Assembly (NCBI GenBank): GCA_963921335.3
Contig: CAWUFC020000001.1
Span: forward strand, 2,046,001-2,110,000
Reading direction: 5' to 3'
DNA length: 64,000 nucleotides
Source of the DNA: CAWUFC02 sp963921335
GTDB taxonomy: Bacteria; Pseudomonadota; Gammaproteobacteria; Pseudomonadales; Halieaceae
Part shown: positions 50,854-59,818 of the stretch, piece after piece
How positions within the stretch are numbered: position 1 is the first letter of the stretch
How the letters are laid out: each line of letters begins with the position of its first letter
The notes under the pieces: model-generated
Seen by the model: only the letters and a program-made list of their open reading frames with translations
What the model was told of the DNA's origin: nothing
Databases searched by the model: none
Program-made: the position numbers and the translations under genes

Positions 50854-51617
50854 CCTCGGCCCTGCAGCTGGTTCCACTGCAGGGGTTTCCCCTGGTGGAA
50901 CCCGGTCAGGATCTTCCCGACCTGGTGCTGCAATCCCTTGCCGACAACGAGCTGACTCTGGAAGACGGCGATGTGTTGGTGCTGGCCCAGAAAATTGTGT
51001 CCAAAGCCGAGGGGCGCTATGTGCGTCTGGCTGATGTTGAGCCGGGTCCTGAAGCTTTGGAACTGGCCCAGCAAGCAGACAAGGATCCACGACAGGCCGA
51101 ACTTATTCTGAGCGAGTCTAAAGAAGTGATTCGGGTGCGCCCCGGCGTGGTGATCGTGGAACACAAGCTCGGCTATGTGCATGCCAATGCCGGTATCGAT
51201 CGCTCCAATTTGCCCTTTAGCGATGATGACCCTGCGCTGTTGCTGCTGCCTGAAGATCCCGATGGCAGTGCCGAGACCCTGCGCCAGCGTCTGAGCGAGG
51301 CCCATCAGGCCAATATCGCCATCATTATTAACGACAGCGCCGGTCGAGCATGGCGGGTAGGGACCGTGGGCATGGCGATAGGCTGCGCCGGCATTGAACC
51401 CCTGCACAACCAGATTGGCGATCCCGACCTCTATGGGCGTGCCCTCGAGGTGACTGAGGTGGCCGTTGCCGATGAGCTGGCCGCCGCTGCTTCCTTCGTG
51501 ATGGGCCAGGCTGCGGAAGCCTGTCCGTTGGTGTTGGTACGCGGTGCCAGCTGGCAGGCGTCTGACAGTGGCCATGCACCCCTGTTGCGCCCCGCCAGCA
51601 TGGATATGTTCCGCTAG
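50850..51617 (+). CDS. cofE: Coenzyme F420-0:L-glutamate ligase
   Basis: This 255-residue CofE adds gamma-linked glutamates to F420-0 using GTP. The start at 50850 overlaps the npdG stop. Markers are D-V-L-V-L-A-Q-K-I-V-S-K-A-E-G-R near 42, the R-P-G-V-V-I-V-E-H-K segment and I-I-N-D-S-A-G-R-A-W-R. The protein ends after the ligase domain, so it lacks the C-terminal nitroreductase-like domain of mycobacterial FbiB. Confidence 0.93.
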   Translation: MTSALQLVPLQGFPLVEPGQDLPDLVLQSLADNELTLEDGDVLVLAQKIVSKAEGRYVRLADVEPGPEALELAQQADKDPRQAELILSESKEVIRVRPGVVIVEHKLGYVHANAGIDRSNLPFSDDDPALLLLPEDPDGSAETLRQRLSEAHQANIAIIINDSAGRAWRVGTVGMAIGCAGIEPLHNQIGDPDLYGRALEVTEVAVADELAAAASFVMGQAAEACPLVLVRGASWQASDSGHAPLLRPASMDMFR

Positions 51618-51621
51618 ACCC

Positions 51622-52584
51622 ATGGCTGACAGCCCGAACCCCCAGGTGCTTGCATTCTCCGGCGGAGTCGGTGGGGCAAAATTGTCGCTGGGCTTGTCGA
51701 AAGTACTGCCAGCGGAGCAGCTGACCGTTGTCGCAAACACTGCCGACGATTTCGATCACCTGGGACTTAGAATATGCCCCGATCTCGATACCGTGATGTA
51801 CACCCTGTCTGGTGTGAACAATACCGAGCAGGGCTGGGGTCTGGCTGGCGAAAGCTGGAACGCGCTGGCGGCGCTGGAGCAGCTCGGTGCAGAAACCTGG
51901 TTTCAGCTGGGTGATCGCGATCTGGCCACACACTTGAGGCGTACGGAGCTGTTGTCGCAGGGGCATTCGCTGACGGAGGTCAGCCAGGCACTGTGTCAGT
52001 CATTGGGTATGGCCGTGCGCCTGCTGCCCATGAGTGACGACCCGGTATCGACCTGCGTCAGTACCGACGAAGGTGAACTGTCATTTCAGCACTATTTTGT
52101 GCGTCGCCAGTGTGAGCCCGCTGTATCCGGCTTTCGCTTTGCCGGTATCGAGTCAGCCAAAGCCAATCCTGATTTTTTGGACCTGTTGCTGTCACCCCGG
52201 CTGCAGGCGGTGATTTTGTGTCCCTCAAACCCCTTCGTCAGCATCGATCCTATTCTCGCGCTGGCCGGCGTGCGCGACGCGCTTGCGGCCTGCCAGGCGC
52301 CCATAATCGCCGTATCCCCCATCGTTGCGGGGATGGCGATCAAAGGGCCCGCTGCCAAAATGATGGCGGAGCTGAACATGCCTGTCACCGCTGAGGCGGT
52401 CGCTGAACACTACCTTGGCCTGGTGGACTGTTTTGTTGTTGATGAAAGTGACGCTAAACTGGCCCCTCAGATTGAACAGCTGGGTATGCGGGTCGACGTG
52501 ACTCAAACCATTATGACAACACTGGCAGATCGCGAACGCCTGGCGGATCGTGTGCTGACTATTGCCCGGGATATGGCCGCATGA
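51622..52584 (+). CDS. cofD: 2-phospho-L-lactate transferase CofD/FbiA
   Basis: This 320-residue transferase joins the activated phospho-acid to the deazaflavin alcohol Fo. The N-terminal F-S-G-G-V-G-G-A-K-L and V-V-A-N-T-A-D-D-F substrate loops are diagnostic, with C-P-S-N-P-F-V-S-I-D-P-I and S-P-I-V-A-G-M-A-I-K-G-P-A-A-K-M later. It begins four bases after the cofE stop and overlaps cofC. Confidence 0.94.
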   Translation: MADSPNPQVLAFSGGVGGAKLSLGLSKVLPAEQLTVVANTADDFDHLGLRICPDLDTVMYTLSGVNNTEQGWGLAGESWNALAALEQLGAETWFQLGDRDLATHLRRTELLSQGHSLTEVSQALCQSLGMAVRLLPMSDDPVSTCVSTDEGELSFQHYFVRRQCEPAVSGFRFAGIESAKANPDFLDLLLSPRLQAVILCPSNPFVSIDPILALAGVRDALAACQAPIIAVSPIVAGMAIKGPAAKMMAELNMPVTAEAVAEHYLGLVDCFVVDESDAKLAPQIEQLGMRVDVTQTIMTTLADRERLADRVLTIARDMAA

Positions 52585-53333
52585 CCTGGGCTATCGTACC
52601 CCTGAAGGATCTGGTGTCGGCGAAAACCCGCCTGTCTGGCATATTGAACCCCAGTGAGCGGCGCAATCTCGCCCAGGCGCTGGCGGAGGATGTACTGGAA
52701 TGCCTGAGTACCTGTGCGGGTCTGTCCGGTGTACTGCTGGTCAGCGATGATCCCGCGGCGGAGCTGCTCTCCCATCGCTATGGCATCGATTGGGTTGCCG
52801 AGGAGCAGTTGGGACATAGTGGATTGAATGGCGCTGTGGCCGGTGCCTGCGAGTTGTTGGCTGATCGCGGCGTGACCCAGGCGCTGGTACTGCATGGCGA
52901 TTTGCCGCTGCTCAGCGAAGATGACGTAGCTGCCGTTTTGGCGCTGGCTCGCCAGGGTGATGCCGATGTGGTTATTTCCCCGGACCATGCCGGGACCGGT
53001 ACCAACCTGATGCTGATGCCTGTGCCGCTGGCTTTTGAGTTGCATTATGGGCAGGGCAGTTGCCAGGCTCACCAGCAGGCAGCTTATGACTCGGGGCTGG
53101 CCACTGAATGCCTGCCACTGGATGGCGTCGCATTGGATATCGATAGTCCCAATGATTTGTTGAGTGCCTGGCGCATGTTGCAGCATGGCGAATCAACCAG
53201 CCGCTGCGCCAATCTGCTCGCCAGTGAAGATTTGAATGCCCGTATGCTGGCGCTCGAAGCTGGTGGTTTGGGTGAAGACACTGCTCGTGAAACGGCGATC
53301 GGGCGAACCAGCAATGAGGTAAGCAGCTCGTGA
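52581..53333 (+). CDS. cofC: Phospho-acid guanylyltransferase CofC/FbiD
   Basis: This 250-residue nucleotidyltransferase-fold protein has V-P-L-K-D-L-V-S-A-K-T-R-L-S near the start (GTP loop), H-G-D-L-P-L-L in the middle and A-L-D-I-D-S-P-N-D-L near 195. It activates phosphoenolpyruvate, 2-phospholactate or, in several proteobacteria, 3-phosphoglycerate. The preferred substrate cannot be decided here. The last 45 residues extend beyond the core domain. ATGA overlaps link it to cofD and fbiC. Confidence 0.92.
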   Translation: MTWAIVPLKDLVSAKTRLSGILNPSERRNLAQALAEDVLECLSTCAGLSGVLLVSDDPAAELLSHRYGIDWVAEEQLGHSGLNGAVAGACELLADRGVTQALVLHGDLPLLSEDDVAAVLALARQGDADVVISPDHAGTGTNLMLMPVPLAFELHYGQGSCQAHQQAAYDSGLATECLPLDGVALDIDSPNDLLSAWRMLQHGESTSRCANLLASEDLNARMLALEAGGLGEDTARETAIGRTSNEVSSS

Positions 53334-55819
53334 CCTTGTTTGAAAACCTCAGTCTTGACGCACTGTTGCAGCGTTGTCTCGACGGTGAGTTACCTTCAGA
53401 TGAGCAAGCCCTCGCGCTGGCTGACGCGGAAGACACTGCGCAATTGGCTGCGGTAGCGACGGCTCTGCGCGATCGCGGTCACGGCAACGTGGTCAGCTAT
53501 TCACGCAAAGTATTTATCCCGCTGACGCACCTGTGCCGCGATGTCTGCCATTACTGTACCTTCGCCACGACACCCAGGCACCAGCCCAAGGCCTATATGT
53601 CTGTCGAGGAAGTGCTGGAGCAGTGTCGACAGGGTGAGGCCATGGGCTGTAAAGAGGCCCTGTTTACCCTCGGAGAGAAACCCGAGTTGCGCTATCGCGC
53701 GGCGCGCGAGGCTCTCGCAGAAATGGGTTTTTCGACCACTCTGGAATACGTTGCCCACGTCGCAGAGCGGGTCATAGAGGAAACAACACTGCTGCCCCAT
53801 ATCAATGCGGGTTGTATGACAGAAGATGAAATTGCTGATCTGCGCAAGGTGTCTGCCTCAATGGGCATCATGCTCGAGTCCGCTTCTGAGCGCCTGTGTG
53901 AGAAGGGCATGCCGCATTACGGCTCTCCCGATAAGCAGCCAGCGGTTCGTCTTGCCACGATTGAGCGCGCCGGCGAGGCAGCTGTGCCGTTTACCTCCGG
54001 TATTTTGATTGGCATTGGTGAAACCCGGCGCGAGCGCATTGAATCCCTGCTGGCCCTGCGCGCCAGTCATTTGCGCCACGGCCATATTCAGGAAATCATC
54101 GTGCAGAACTTCCGCGCCAAGGAAGGCACGTTGATGTCGCAGTCGGAAGAGCCGGACCTGGAAGATCTGCTTTGGACCATCGCGGTGGCACGGATTGTTT
54201 TTGGTGCTGAGATGAATATCCAGGCGCCGCCAAACCTGAGCCCCGGCGTGCTGCCACAGCTGGTCGCTGCCGGCATCAATGACTGGGGCGGCGTTTCACC
54301 TGTCACACCTGATTTCGTGAATCCAGAGGCGCCCTGGCCGCACCTCGACAAGCTGGCCGCGGAGACTGCTCATGCGGGTAAGTACCTGCAGGAGCGCCTG
54401 ACCATTTATCCCGCCTGGGCGCGCGATAGCGAGCGCTGGCTGGATGCCGATTTACAACCCTGGTTGCTGCGTAAGATTGATACTGACGGTTTCCCCCGCA
54501 CCGATGATTGGTGTCCCGGTGATCCCGTGCTGCCGCCCCGGGAGATTCTGGATCTCATAGAAACTCCGGTGAGCGATAAGGACGTTTCCGCCGATGTGCG
54601 TGAGATTGTCGGCCGCGTCCGCGCAGGGGACTTTCGGGGAGAGGCCGACATCGTGCGGCTGTTTCGCGTGCGCGGGCCCGACCTGGGCTGGCTCTGTCAG
54701 CAAGCAGATGCTTTGCGCCGTGAAGTGAAGGGCGAGCCAGTCAGTTTTGTGGTTAACCGTAATATTAACTACACCAATATCTGTTACTTCAAATGCCAGT
54801 TTTGTGCGTTCTCCAAGGGCAAGCTCAGCGAGAATCTGCGTGGGCGTCCCTATGACCTTGATGCGGAAGAAATCACTCGTCGCACCCGCGAAGCCTGGGA
54901 GCGGGGCGCTACCGAAGTGTGCATGCAGGGTGGTATTCACCCTGAGTACACCGGTCAGACCTACCTGGATATCCTGCACACAGTCAAAGCAGCGGCACCG
55001 GACATGCACGTGCATGCGTTCTCTCCGCTGGAAGTCTGGCAGGGCGCCAAAACCCTCGGGCTGAAATTACCGGAATACCTGGCCCAGCTGAAGCAGGCCG
55101 GCCTGGGCACCTTGCCGGGTACCGCCGGTGAAATCCTCGATGATGAAGTGCGCGCCACACTGTGCCCTGACAAGATCAATACTTCGCAATGGCTAGAGGT
55201 GATGGAGGCCGCGCACGGTGAAGGCTTTAATACCACCGCCACGATTATGTACGGTCATATCGAGCGTCTTGAGCACTGGGCCAGGCACCTGATTCGGGTG
55301 CGCGATCTGCAGGCCAGCACCGGCGGGTTTACCGAATTCGTGCCCCTGCCGTTTGTGCACATGGAGGCACCGATGTACCTGAAAGGGCGAGCCCGCAAGG
55401 GCCCGACCTTCCGTGAGGCGATATTGATGCACGCTGTATCACGCCTGGTGTTGCATGGTCGTATCGACAATATCCAGACGTCCTGGGTGAAAATGGGCGA
55501 GGCCGGGGTGAAAGCCTGTCTGCGTGCCGGCGCCAACGATCTGGGCGGCACCCTCATGAACGAAACGATTACCCGCGCCGCCGGTGCAGACCACGGCCAG
55601 GAGTGGACCCCCGAATTTATCGCCGGGGTAGCTTCGGATATCGATCGACAGTCGCGCCAGCGCAGCACCGTTTATGGCGATGTCAGTGCCGAGCGTATTG
55701 AGGCGGGGCGGAGCGCTCAGGCCTTGTCAGAGCCCGTTAATACCCCCGCGGCCAAGTATGAGCGCAAGAAGCGCACACATGAGCTGGTTCGCAATGAGGT
55801 CATTGCCAGCAGCGACTAG
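53330..55819 (+). CDS. fbiC: Fused Fo synthase FbiC (CofG + CofH)
   Basis: This 829-residue protein has two radical-SAM halves. The CofG half has C69-x3-C73-x2-C76 (C-R-D-V-C-H-Y-C). The CofH half has C485-x3-C489-x2-C492 (C-Y-F-K-C-Q-F-C). Together they make the deazaflavin chromophore Fo from tyrosine and the flavin pathway diaminouracil. The fused arrangement is the one known from actinobacteria and several proteobacteria. It is the last gene of the F420 operon, and the GTG start overlaps the cofC stop (GTGA). Confidence 0.95.
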   Translation: MTLFENLSLDALLQRCLDGELPSDEQALALADAEDTAQLAAVATALRDRGHGNVVSYSRKVFIPLTHLCRDVCHYCTFATTPRHQPKAYMSVEEVLEQCRQGEAMGCKEALFTLGEKPELRYRAAREALAEMGFSTTLEYVAHVAERVIEETTLLPHINAGCMTEDEIADLRKVSASMGIMLESASERLCEKGMPHYGSPDKQPAVRLATIERAGEAAVPFTSGILIGIGETRRERIESLLALRASHLRHGHIQEIIVQNFRAKEGTLMSQSEEPDLEDLLWTIAVARIVFGAEMNIQAPPNLSPGVLPQLVAAGINDWGGVSPVTPDFVNPEAPWPHLDKLAAETAHAGKYLQERLTIYPAWARDSERWLDADLQPWLLRKIDTDGFPRTDDWCPGDPVLPPREILDLIETPVSDKDVSADVREIVGRVRAGDFRGEADIVRLFRVRGPDLGWLCQQADALRREVKGEPVSFVVNRNINYTNICYFKCQFCAFSKGKLSENLRGRPYDLDAEEITRRTREAWERGATEVCMQGGIHPEYTGQTYLDILHTVKAAAPDMHVHAFSPLEVWQGAKTLGLKLPEYLAQLKQAGLGTLPGTAGEILDDEVRATLCPDKINTSQWLEVMEAAHGEGFNTTATIMYGHIERLEHWARHLIRVRDLQASTGGFTEFVPLPFVHMEAPMYLKGRARKGPTFREAILMHAVSRLVLHGRIDNIQTSWVKMGEAGVKACLRAGANDLGGTLMNETITRAAGADHGQEWTPEFIAGVASDIDRQSRQRSTVYGDVSAERIEAGRSAQALSEPVNTPAAKYERKKRTHELVRNEVIASSD

Positions 55820-55825
55820 CGCGGA

Positions 55826-56257
55826 TCAGCCGATGGCGATGACGTTGGGGTCGTCGTTGGTGATGGATTCTTGCCGATTGCGCACAGCGTCCGCAATTCG
55901 GAACAGCGGTACCTTCAGCATCTCCCGGACTTCCGCCTCGGTTTCCACACGATCCATGGCCTTTTCCATGCACAGCAGCCACTGGTCCCGTTCACGCGGA
56001 CCGATCGCATAAGGTTCGTGGGGCGTGGTCATGCACACCGTTCCGTATTTATCCGCGTAGACCGGCGGACCGCCCATCCAGCCGGTCAGATACTCGGCCA
56101 GCTTAAGCTTCATGGGGCCAAGATCCTCGGCGTGCATGCGGCGTAGTTCAACGACCTCGGTATCGCCCAGTTCATCCATGATGTCGTAAAAGGCGTTGGT
56201 GAGGGCCTGTATGCCCTCTTCACCGAGAGCTTCATAAGGGGTGCGGTACTTGCTCAT
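55826..56257 (-). CDS. Group II truncated hemoglobin
   Basis: This 143-residue globin has a family-II layout: N-terminal Y-E-A-L-G-E-E-G-I, G-G-P-P-V-Y, then P-H-E-P-Y-A-I-G-P-R-E-R-D-Q-W-L-L-C-M, where the proximal His and the conserved Trp occur. Such globins bind O2, NO or peroxide. It converges on fbiC, with six bases between the stops, and diverges from ung. It may protect cells under low oxygen or nitrosative stress; this is family knowledge. Confidence 0.88.
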   Translation of the reverse strand: MSKYRTPYEALGEEGIQALTNAFYDIMDELGDTEVVELRRMHAEDLGPMKLKLAEYLTGWMGGPPVYADKYGTVCMTTPHEPYAIGPRERDQWLLCMEKAMDRVETEAEVREMLKVPLFRIADAVRNRQESITNDDPNVIAIG

Positions 56258-56327
56258 GCGGGGTATTGTAGCGGCTCAGTGCCTGAGCGTCAGTAGATCT
56301 GCATCAATCCGCAGGGGGAATAAAACG

Positions 56328-57011
56328 GTGAGTGGCGAAATACAGCTGGAGGCCAGCTGGCTGGAAGCCCTGGGTGATCAGTTCGAATTACCCTACATGC
56401 AAGAGCTGCGCAGTTTCCTGCGTACCGAAAAAGACGCTCGACAGGTGGTGTATCCACCGGGTTTAAAGATGTTTGCCGCGTTTGATCACTGCCCACTGTC
56501 CCGGGTGAAAGTGGTGATCCTCGGGCAGGATCCATACCATGGCCCCGGTCAGGCTCATGGCCTCTGCTTCTCCGTGCCCGAGGGTGTGCAGCCGCCACCC
56601 TCATTACAGAACATTTACAAGGAGATCAGCGCCGACCTTGGCCTGACTATGCCAGCGCACGGTTGTCTCGAGAGCTGGGCAGAGCAAGGTGTGCTGCTGT
56701 TGAACAGTGTCTTGTCTGTACGGCGCGGAGAGGCTGCCTCACATCAGGGGCAGGGCTGGGAAACCTTTACTGACCGGGTGATTGCGGTCATTAATGAACA
56801 GTGCGAGGGGGTGGTGTTCATGCTCTGGGGCGCTTACGCCCAGCGCAAGGGTGCCGCTATTGATGGGGGTCGGCATCTGGTCCTGAAAGCGCCGCATCCA
56901 TCTCCCCTGAGTGCGCATCGTGGTTTTCTCGGCTGTCGCCATTTCAGCCAGGCCAATGCCTGGCTGGAGCAGCGGGGTGAGCAGCCGGTCGACTGGGCGC
57001 CAAGGCTTTAG
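56328..57011 (+). CDS. ung: Uracil-DNA glycosylase
   Basis: This 227-residue UNG removes uracil from DNA. The water-activating Asp68 is in G-Q-D-P-Y-H-G-P-G, and the DNA-intercalating loop H-P-S-P-L-S is at about 190. The start is a GTG at 56328 behind AGGGGGAA; the upstream ATG at 56241 would run through the divergent globin promoter. The stop overlaps the EthD gene stop by four bases. Confidence 0.95.
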   Translation: MSGEIQLEASWLEALGDQFELPYMQELRSFLRTEKDARQVVYPPGLKMFAAFDHCPLSRVKVVILGQDPYHGPGQAHGLCFSVPEGVQPPPSLQNIYKEISADLGLTMPAHGCLESWAEQGVLLLNSVLSVRRGEAASHQGQGWETFTDRVIAVINEQCEGVVFMLWGAYAQRKGAAIDGGRHLVLKAPHPSPLSAHRGFLGCRHFSQANAWLEQRGEQPVDWAPRL

Positions 57012-57373
57012 AACACTTCATGTTCTTCAGTCATAAACAGGCTGGAGTTGGCAAAATCGATAAAGTGGCGTTCGTCTTCCAGCAGTTTTTGAGCCGCGGC
57101 CAGGCCTGCCTCAGTGGCCAGCCCCTGTTCCATGTCCGCCTGTGACTCCCACCACAACTCGGTAATGCCGTCGTAGGCAGCCATACTGCCACGGCCTTCC
57201 TGCAATCCAGCATTCAGTTCCTGCAGCACCGTATGACTTTGCAGATAGCGACAGGCGCCAAGCTCGTCTGCCACCGATTTCACCAGGGGCCCATGTTCCT
57301 GCAGCCAGTAGCGGTAAAACTCCTCGCTGCTGATATCCTCGCGTTTGCGAATCACGTAGACAAACTTGATCAT
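57008..57373 (-). CDS. EthD domain protein
   Basis: This 121-residue single EthD domain (ferredoxin-like fold) has the Y-W-L-Q-E-H-G-P-L-V motif near residue 22 and the C-R-Y-L-Q-S-H segment. EthD proteins accompany cytochrome P450 or polyketide/aromatic degradation genes; their reaction is mostly undefined. It is monocistronic, between ung and the GNAT gene. Confidence 0.82.
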   Translation of the reverse strand: MIKFVYVIRKREDISSEEFYRYWLQEHGPLVKSVADELGACRYLQSHTVLQELNAGLQEGRGSMAAYDGITELWWESQADMEQGLATEAGLAAAQKLLEDERHFIDFANSSLFMTEEHEVF

Positions 57374-57405
57374 GTCATGCTCCTGAATAGTGCTGAGTTG
57401 CCAAC

Positions 57406-57840
57406 ATGATAGTCAGTGTAGCGCTGGAAGACATCATGCCCCTTTACCGGAGTTTGCCGGAGTTTGACTCGCGCCACAGTCTTACCGACCTGCAGGCCAA
57501 GGCGGGGCGAAACTACCTGGCCCTGGTTTGGCGACAAGAGGGTGTGGATCTCGGCTTCAAGCTTGGCTATGCCGTGGACGAGCGAGAGTTTTATAGCTGG
57601 CTCGGAGGGGTATTGCCTGAGGGACGCGGCAGGGGTATCGCCCAGGCGCTGCTGGAGCGTCAGGAACAGTGGGCAATAGAGCATGGCTTTGAGCTCATAT
57701 CGGTCAAAACCATGCGGCGCTTTCCCGCCATGTTGCGATTACTGTCCCGCAATCAGTACGACAGTGTCGGCGTGGAAGGTGCTGGCGACAGCGCGCGACT
57801 GCGCTATGAAAAGCGGCTTCAGTCGACGTCCAGCGAGTAA
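57406..57840 (+). CDS. GNAT family N-acetyltransferase
   Basis: This 144-residue GNAT has the acetyl-CoA loop L-P-E-G-R-G-R-G-I-A-Q-A-L-L near 70-83 and the following W-A-I-E-H-G-F-E-L-I-S-V strand. The protein acetylates an unknown amine. The ATG at 57406 is used; another start is the in-frame ATG at 57436. Its last 22 bases overlap the end of ygfZ, tail to tail. Confidence 0.83.
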   Translation: MIVSVALEDIMPLYRSLPEFDSRHSLTDLQAKAGRNYLALVWRQEGVDLGFKLGYAVDEREFYSWLGGVLPEGRGRGIAQALLERQEQWAIEHGFELISVKTMRRFPAMLRLLSRNQYDSVGVEGAGDSARLRYEKRLQSTSSE

Positions 57841-58709
57841 GGCAGTTCGGAGAAGCTCAATGCTGGCCCATCGGGTGCACCCAAGTGTGCAGATTGGGCG
57901 GCGGCGTCGGTGGTGCACACCACCAGCATGTGACTCCCGGAATCAGTGTCGGCGCTGTTCACCACGTTGCCCACGCTCTGCTCTGAATTGGGCACGAACA
58001 GGGCTGTGCCCGCTTTGGCTGCGGGTGCCTCGGCGTTTGCGATAAACATGGGACGCTTGAGTTTGCCGCGGTAGTGCATGCGTGCCACCACCTCCTGGCC
58101 GGTGTAGCAGCCCTTGCTGAAGCTGATATGGCCTGTGGCCTGGTAGTTGAGCATTTGCGGAATGAACATCTCCTGGGTGTCGGCTTCGATGTGCCCCATG
58201 CCCGCTGCGATTTCCTCCAGCTGCCAGTCATTTTCAGTGCCCTGACTGGCTATGCCCTGTAGCTCGGCCTCCAGCTGTTCGGCGGTGCTGGCGGGGCAGT
58301 AAATTTCCCAACGCTGTCGAAGCTCATCGATTGCACACCAGAACGCACCGTGACTGTCGACGCCTTCCTGGCGTTCCGGCAGTTCCTCACCCCACAGCGC
58401 AAAGACCATCCAATCGTCGCTAACATCGGAAATCTCTGACTTGGAGAACACGATGTACTTGCCCAGCACCGCGGCGCTACTCTCGCAAATGCTGCGGTGC
58501 ATCGCTAACAGGCAATCGTTGTCATTGAGGGCCACAGCGCGAAAATCGCAGACCATGCGGCCCTGCGGGGTGCAATAGGCCCCGCTAATGCTGCCGTTGT
58601 CGGCCAGCTGATCAAAGTCGCTGGTGGTTTGTCCCTGCAAAAATGTGCGCGTATCGGGGCCTGCCAGAAGCAGTAGTCCGCGCTGGGGTAATTGGCTATA
58701 CAGATTCAT
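57819..58709 (-). CDS. ygfZ: Folate-dependent Fe-S assembly protein YgfZ
   Basis: This 296-residue homologue of GcvT-type folate proteins has the diagnostic K-G-C-Y-T-G-Q-E motif at about 220. It helps maturation of certain Fe-S enzymes such as MiaB. The ATG at 58709 (M-N-L-Y-S-Q) is preferred over the upstream TTG. Its conserved chromosomal neighbourhood with sdhE, ygfX and nadB is usual in gammaproteobacteria. Confidence 0.92.
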   Translation of the reverse strand: MNLYSQLPQRGLLLLAGPDTRTFLQGQTTSDFDQLADNGSISGAYCTPQGRMVCDFRAVALNDNDCLLAMHRSICESSAAVLGKYIVFSKSEISDVSDDWMVFALWGEELPERQEGVDSHGAFWCAIDELRQRWEIYCPASTAEQLEAELQGIASQGTENDWQLEEIAAGMGHIEADTQEMFIPQMLNYQATGHISFSKGCYTGQEVVARMHYRGKLKRPMFIANAEAPAAKAGTALFVPNSEQSVGNVVNSADTDSGSHMLVVCTTDAAAQSAHLGAPDGPALSFSELPYSLDVD

Positions 58710-58831
58710 GATGGGCAATGATACTTCAGGCTTTGCAACTTGGTAACACTCCTCTGTGAAACCAATTTTTCGAACCAGCTGCCGATAATTGGAGCCGCAT
58801 CGGGAAGTCTGGTTTTGTACCGCAGTGGTTT

Positions 58832-58840
58832 TGCTATGAT
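58832..58840 (+). promoter_or_regulatory. Extended -10 promoter for the membrane protein gene at 58898
   Basis: TGCTATGAT (58832-58840) is a good extended -10 element, TG-N-TATGAT, about 58 bases before the ATG. The -35 region is weak, as usual for extended -10 promoters. Confidence 0.4.
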
Positions 58841-58897
58841 ATTTGGCTCAAAGTAGCGGGATTGGTCTCGCAGATAATAATGACAGGACATAAGACG

Positions 58898-59749
58898 ATG
58901 AGTACCTCAGCTGTATCCACTGATCTGAATAGTTCCACCACATCCGGCTCTAGCGCTTCGGCAGTGGATCAGGATTTTTATCGATTGGCCCCCGAGCGTT
59001 CTTTCTCCCAGCCGGCTCGTAAAATATTTACTGTCTGGACGCAGATTTGGATCGTTCTTACCGTAGCGACCATGCTGGCCTTCTATTTTGGTGCGTTGGA
59101 TTTTATCAATAGCGCCAGAACTTCCATGTACCTGATCAGTATCTGGCTCAATGCATGGATCCTGGTCTGGTTTTTCCGTCGCCATGCCGGGCAGGATAAA
59201 AGTGATTTCTGGCACGACCTGATGGTCGCCTGGATGTTGTGTTATCTCATCACCAATATTCAGTGGGAAATACCCTGGGTTATCTTTTCCCGCTTTGTGT
59301 TTGACAATCTGCATACGCTTGATGACCTGGTGGCGCAGACGAGTTATATGCGCGAGCACCCCCTGCACCTGTACTACTGGATTCTTAGTACCTTCGGTGC
59401 CCTGGATCTACGCACCATCAATCACAATGGCACGTTTTTCAGCCTGGAGCTTTTTGCTTTCACCAACCTGATCGGGACACTGTACTTTTTCCATCTCAAC
59501 AAAAAACGATCTCCTTATCGTTACCTGGTTGTGGTGCTCAGCTGCGGCGAGCCCATTGCCGCTACGGTGATTTTTTCCTTCTCGGAAGTATTCGATAACT
59601 TCATCAACATGCCCGGTAACGTCTGGGATACTTTGCTGGCACTGGTTTGGACGCAGTATCAGTACATTGTCTTCCCACTCATATTCGGCGGCATTGCCGG
59701 CAAGCTATTGCTGCAGGACTGGAAGTACTGTCTCAAGCCTCCCCAGTGA
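58898..59749 (+). CDS. Multi-pass membrane protein of unknown function
   Basis: This 283-residue protein has a Ser/Thr-rich N-terminus and about seven hydrophobic spans. It carries charged and aromatic motifs at membrane edges, including N-I-Q-W-E-I-P-W, H-P-L-H-L-Y-Y-W and C-G-E-P-I-A-A. The plan is loosely similar to EXPERA/emopamil-binding sterol isomerases, which have a conserved Glu-Pro or Trp-Glu in spans; I cannot confirm it. ATG 58898 has AGGA nine bases before; ATG 58880 is possible. It is followed by the broken carotenoid-oxygenase gene, so both may act on an isoprenoid. Confidence 0.72.
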   Translation: MSTSAVSTDLNSSTTSGSSASAVDQDFYRLAPERSFSQPARKIFTVWTQIWIVLTVATMLAFYFGALDFINSARTSMYLISIWLNAWILVWFFRRHAGQDKSDFWHDLMVAWMLCYLITNIQWEIPWVIFSRFVFDNLHTLDDLVAQTSYMREHPLHLYYWILSTFGALDLRTINHNGTFFSLELFAFTNLIGTLYFFHLNKKRSPYRYLVVVLSCGEPIAATVIFSFSEVFDNFINMPGNVWDTLLALVWTQYQYIVFPLIFGGIAGKLLLQDWKYCLKPPQ

Positions 59750-59818
59750 CAAGCGGTCATATCGGGCTATGATGTAATCGACGTTCAGTTGGGGGCATCA
59801 TGCCCTAGGAGACCAACC

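Noticed and set aside
50634..51740. A 368-codon minus-strand frame over cofE
   Set aside because: It is antisense to a well-supported F420 gene, with low-complexity His/Gln/Gly composition.
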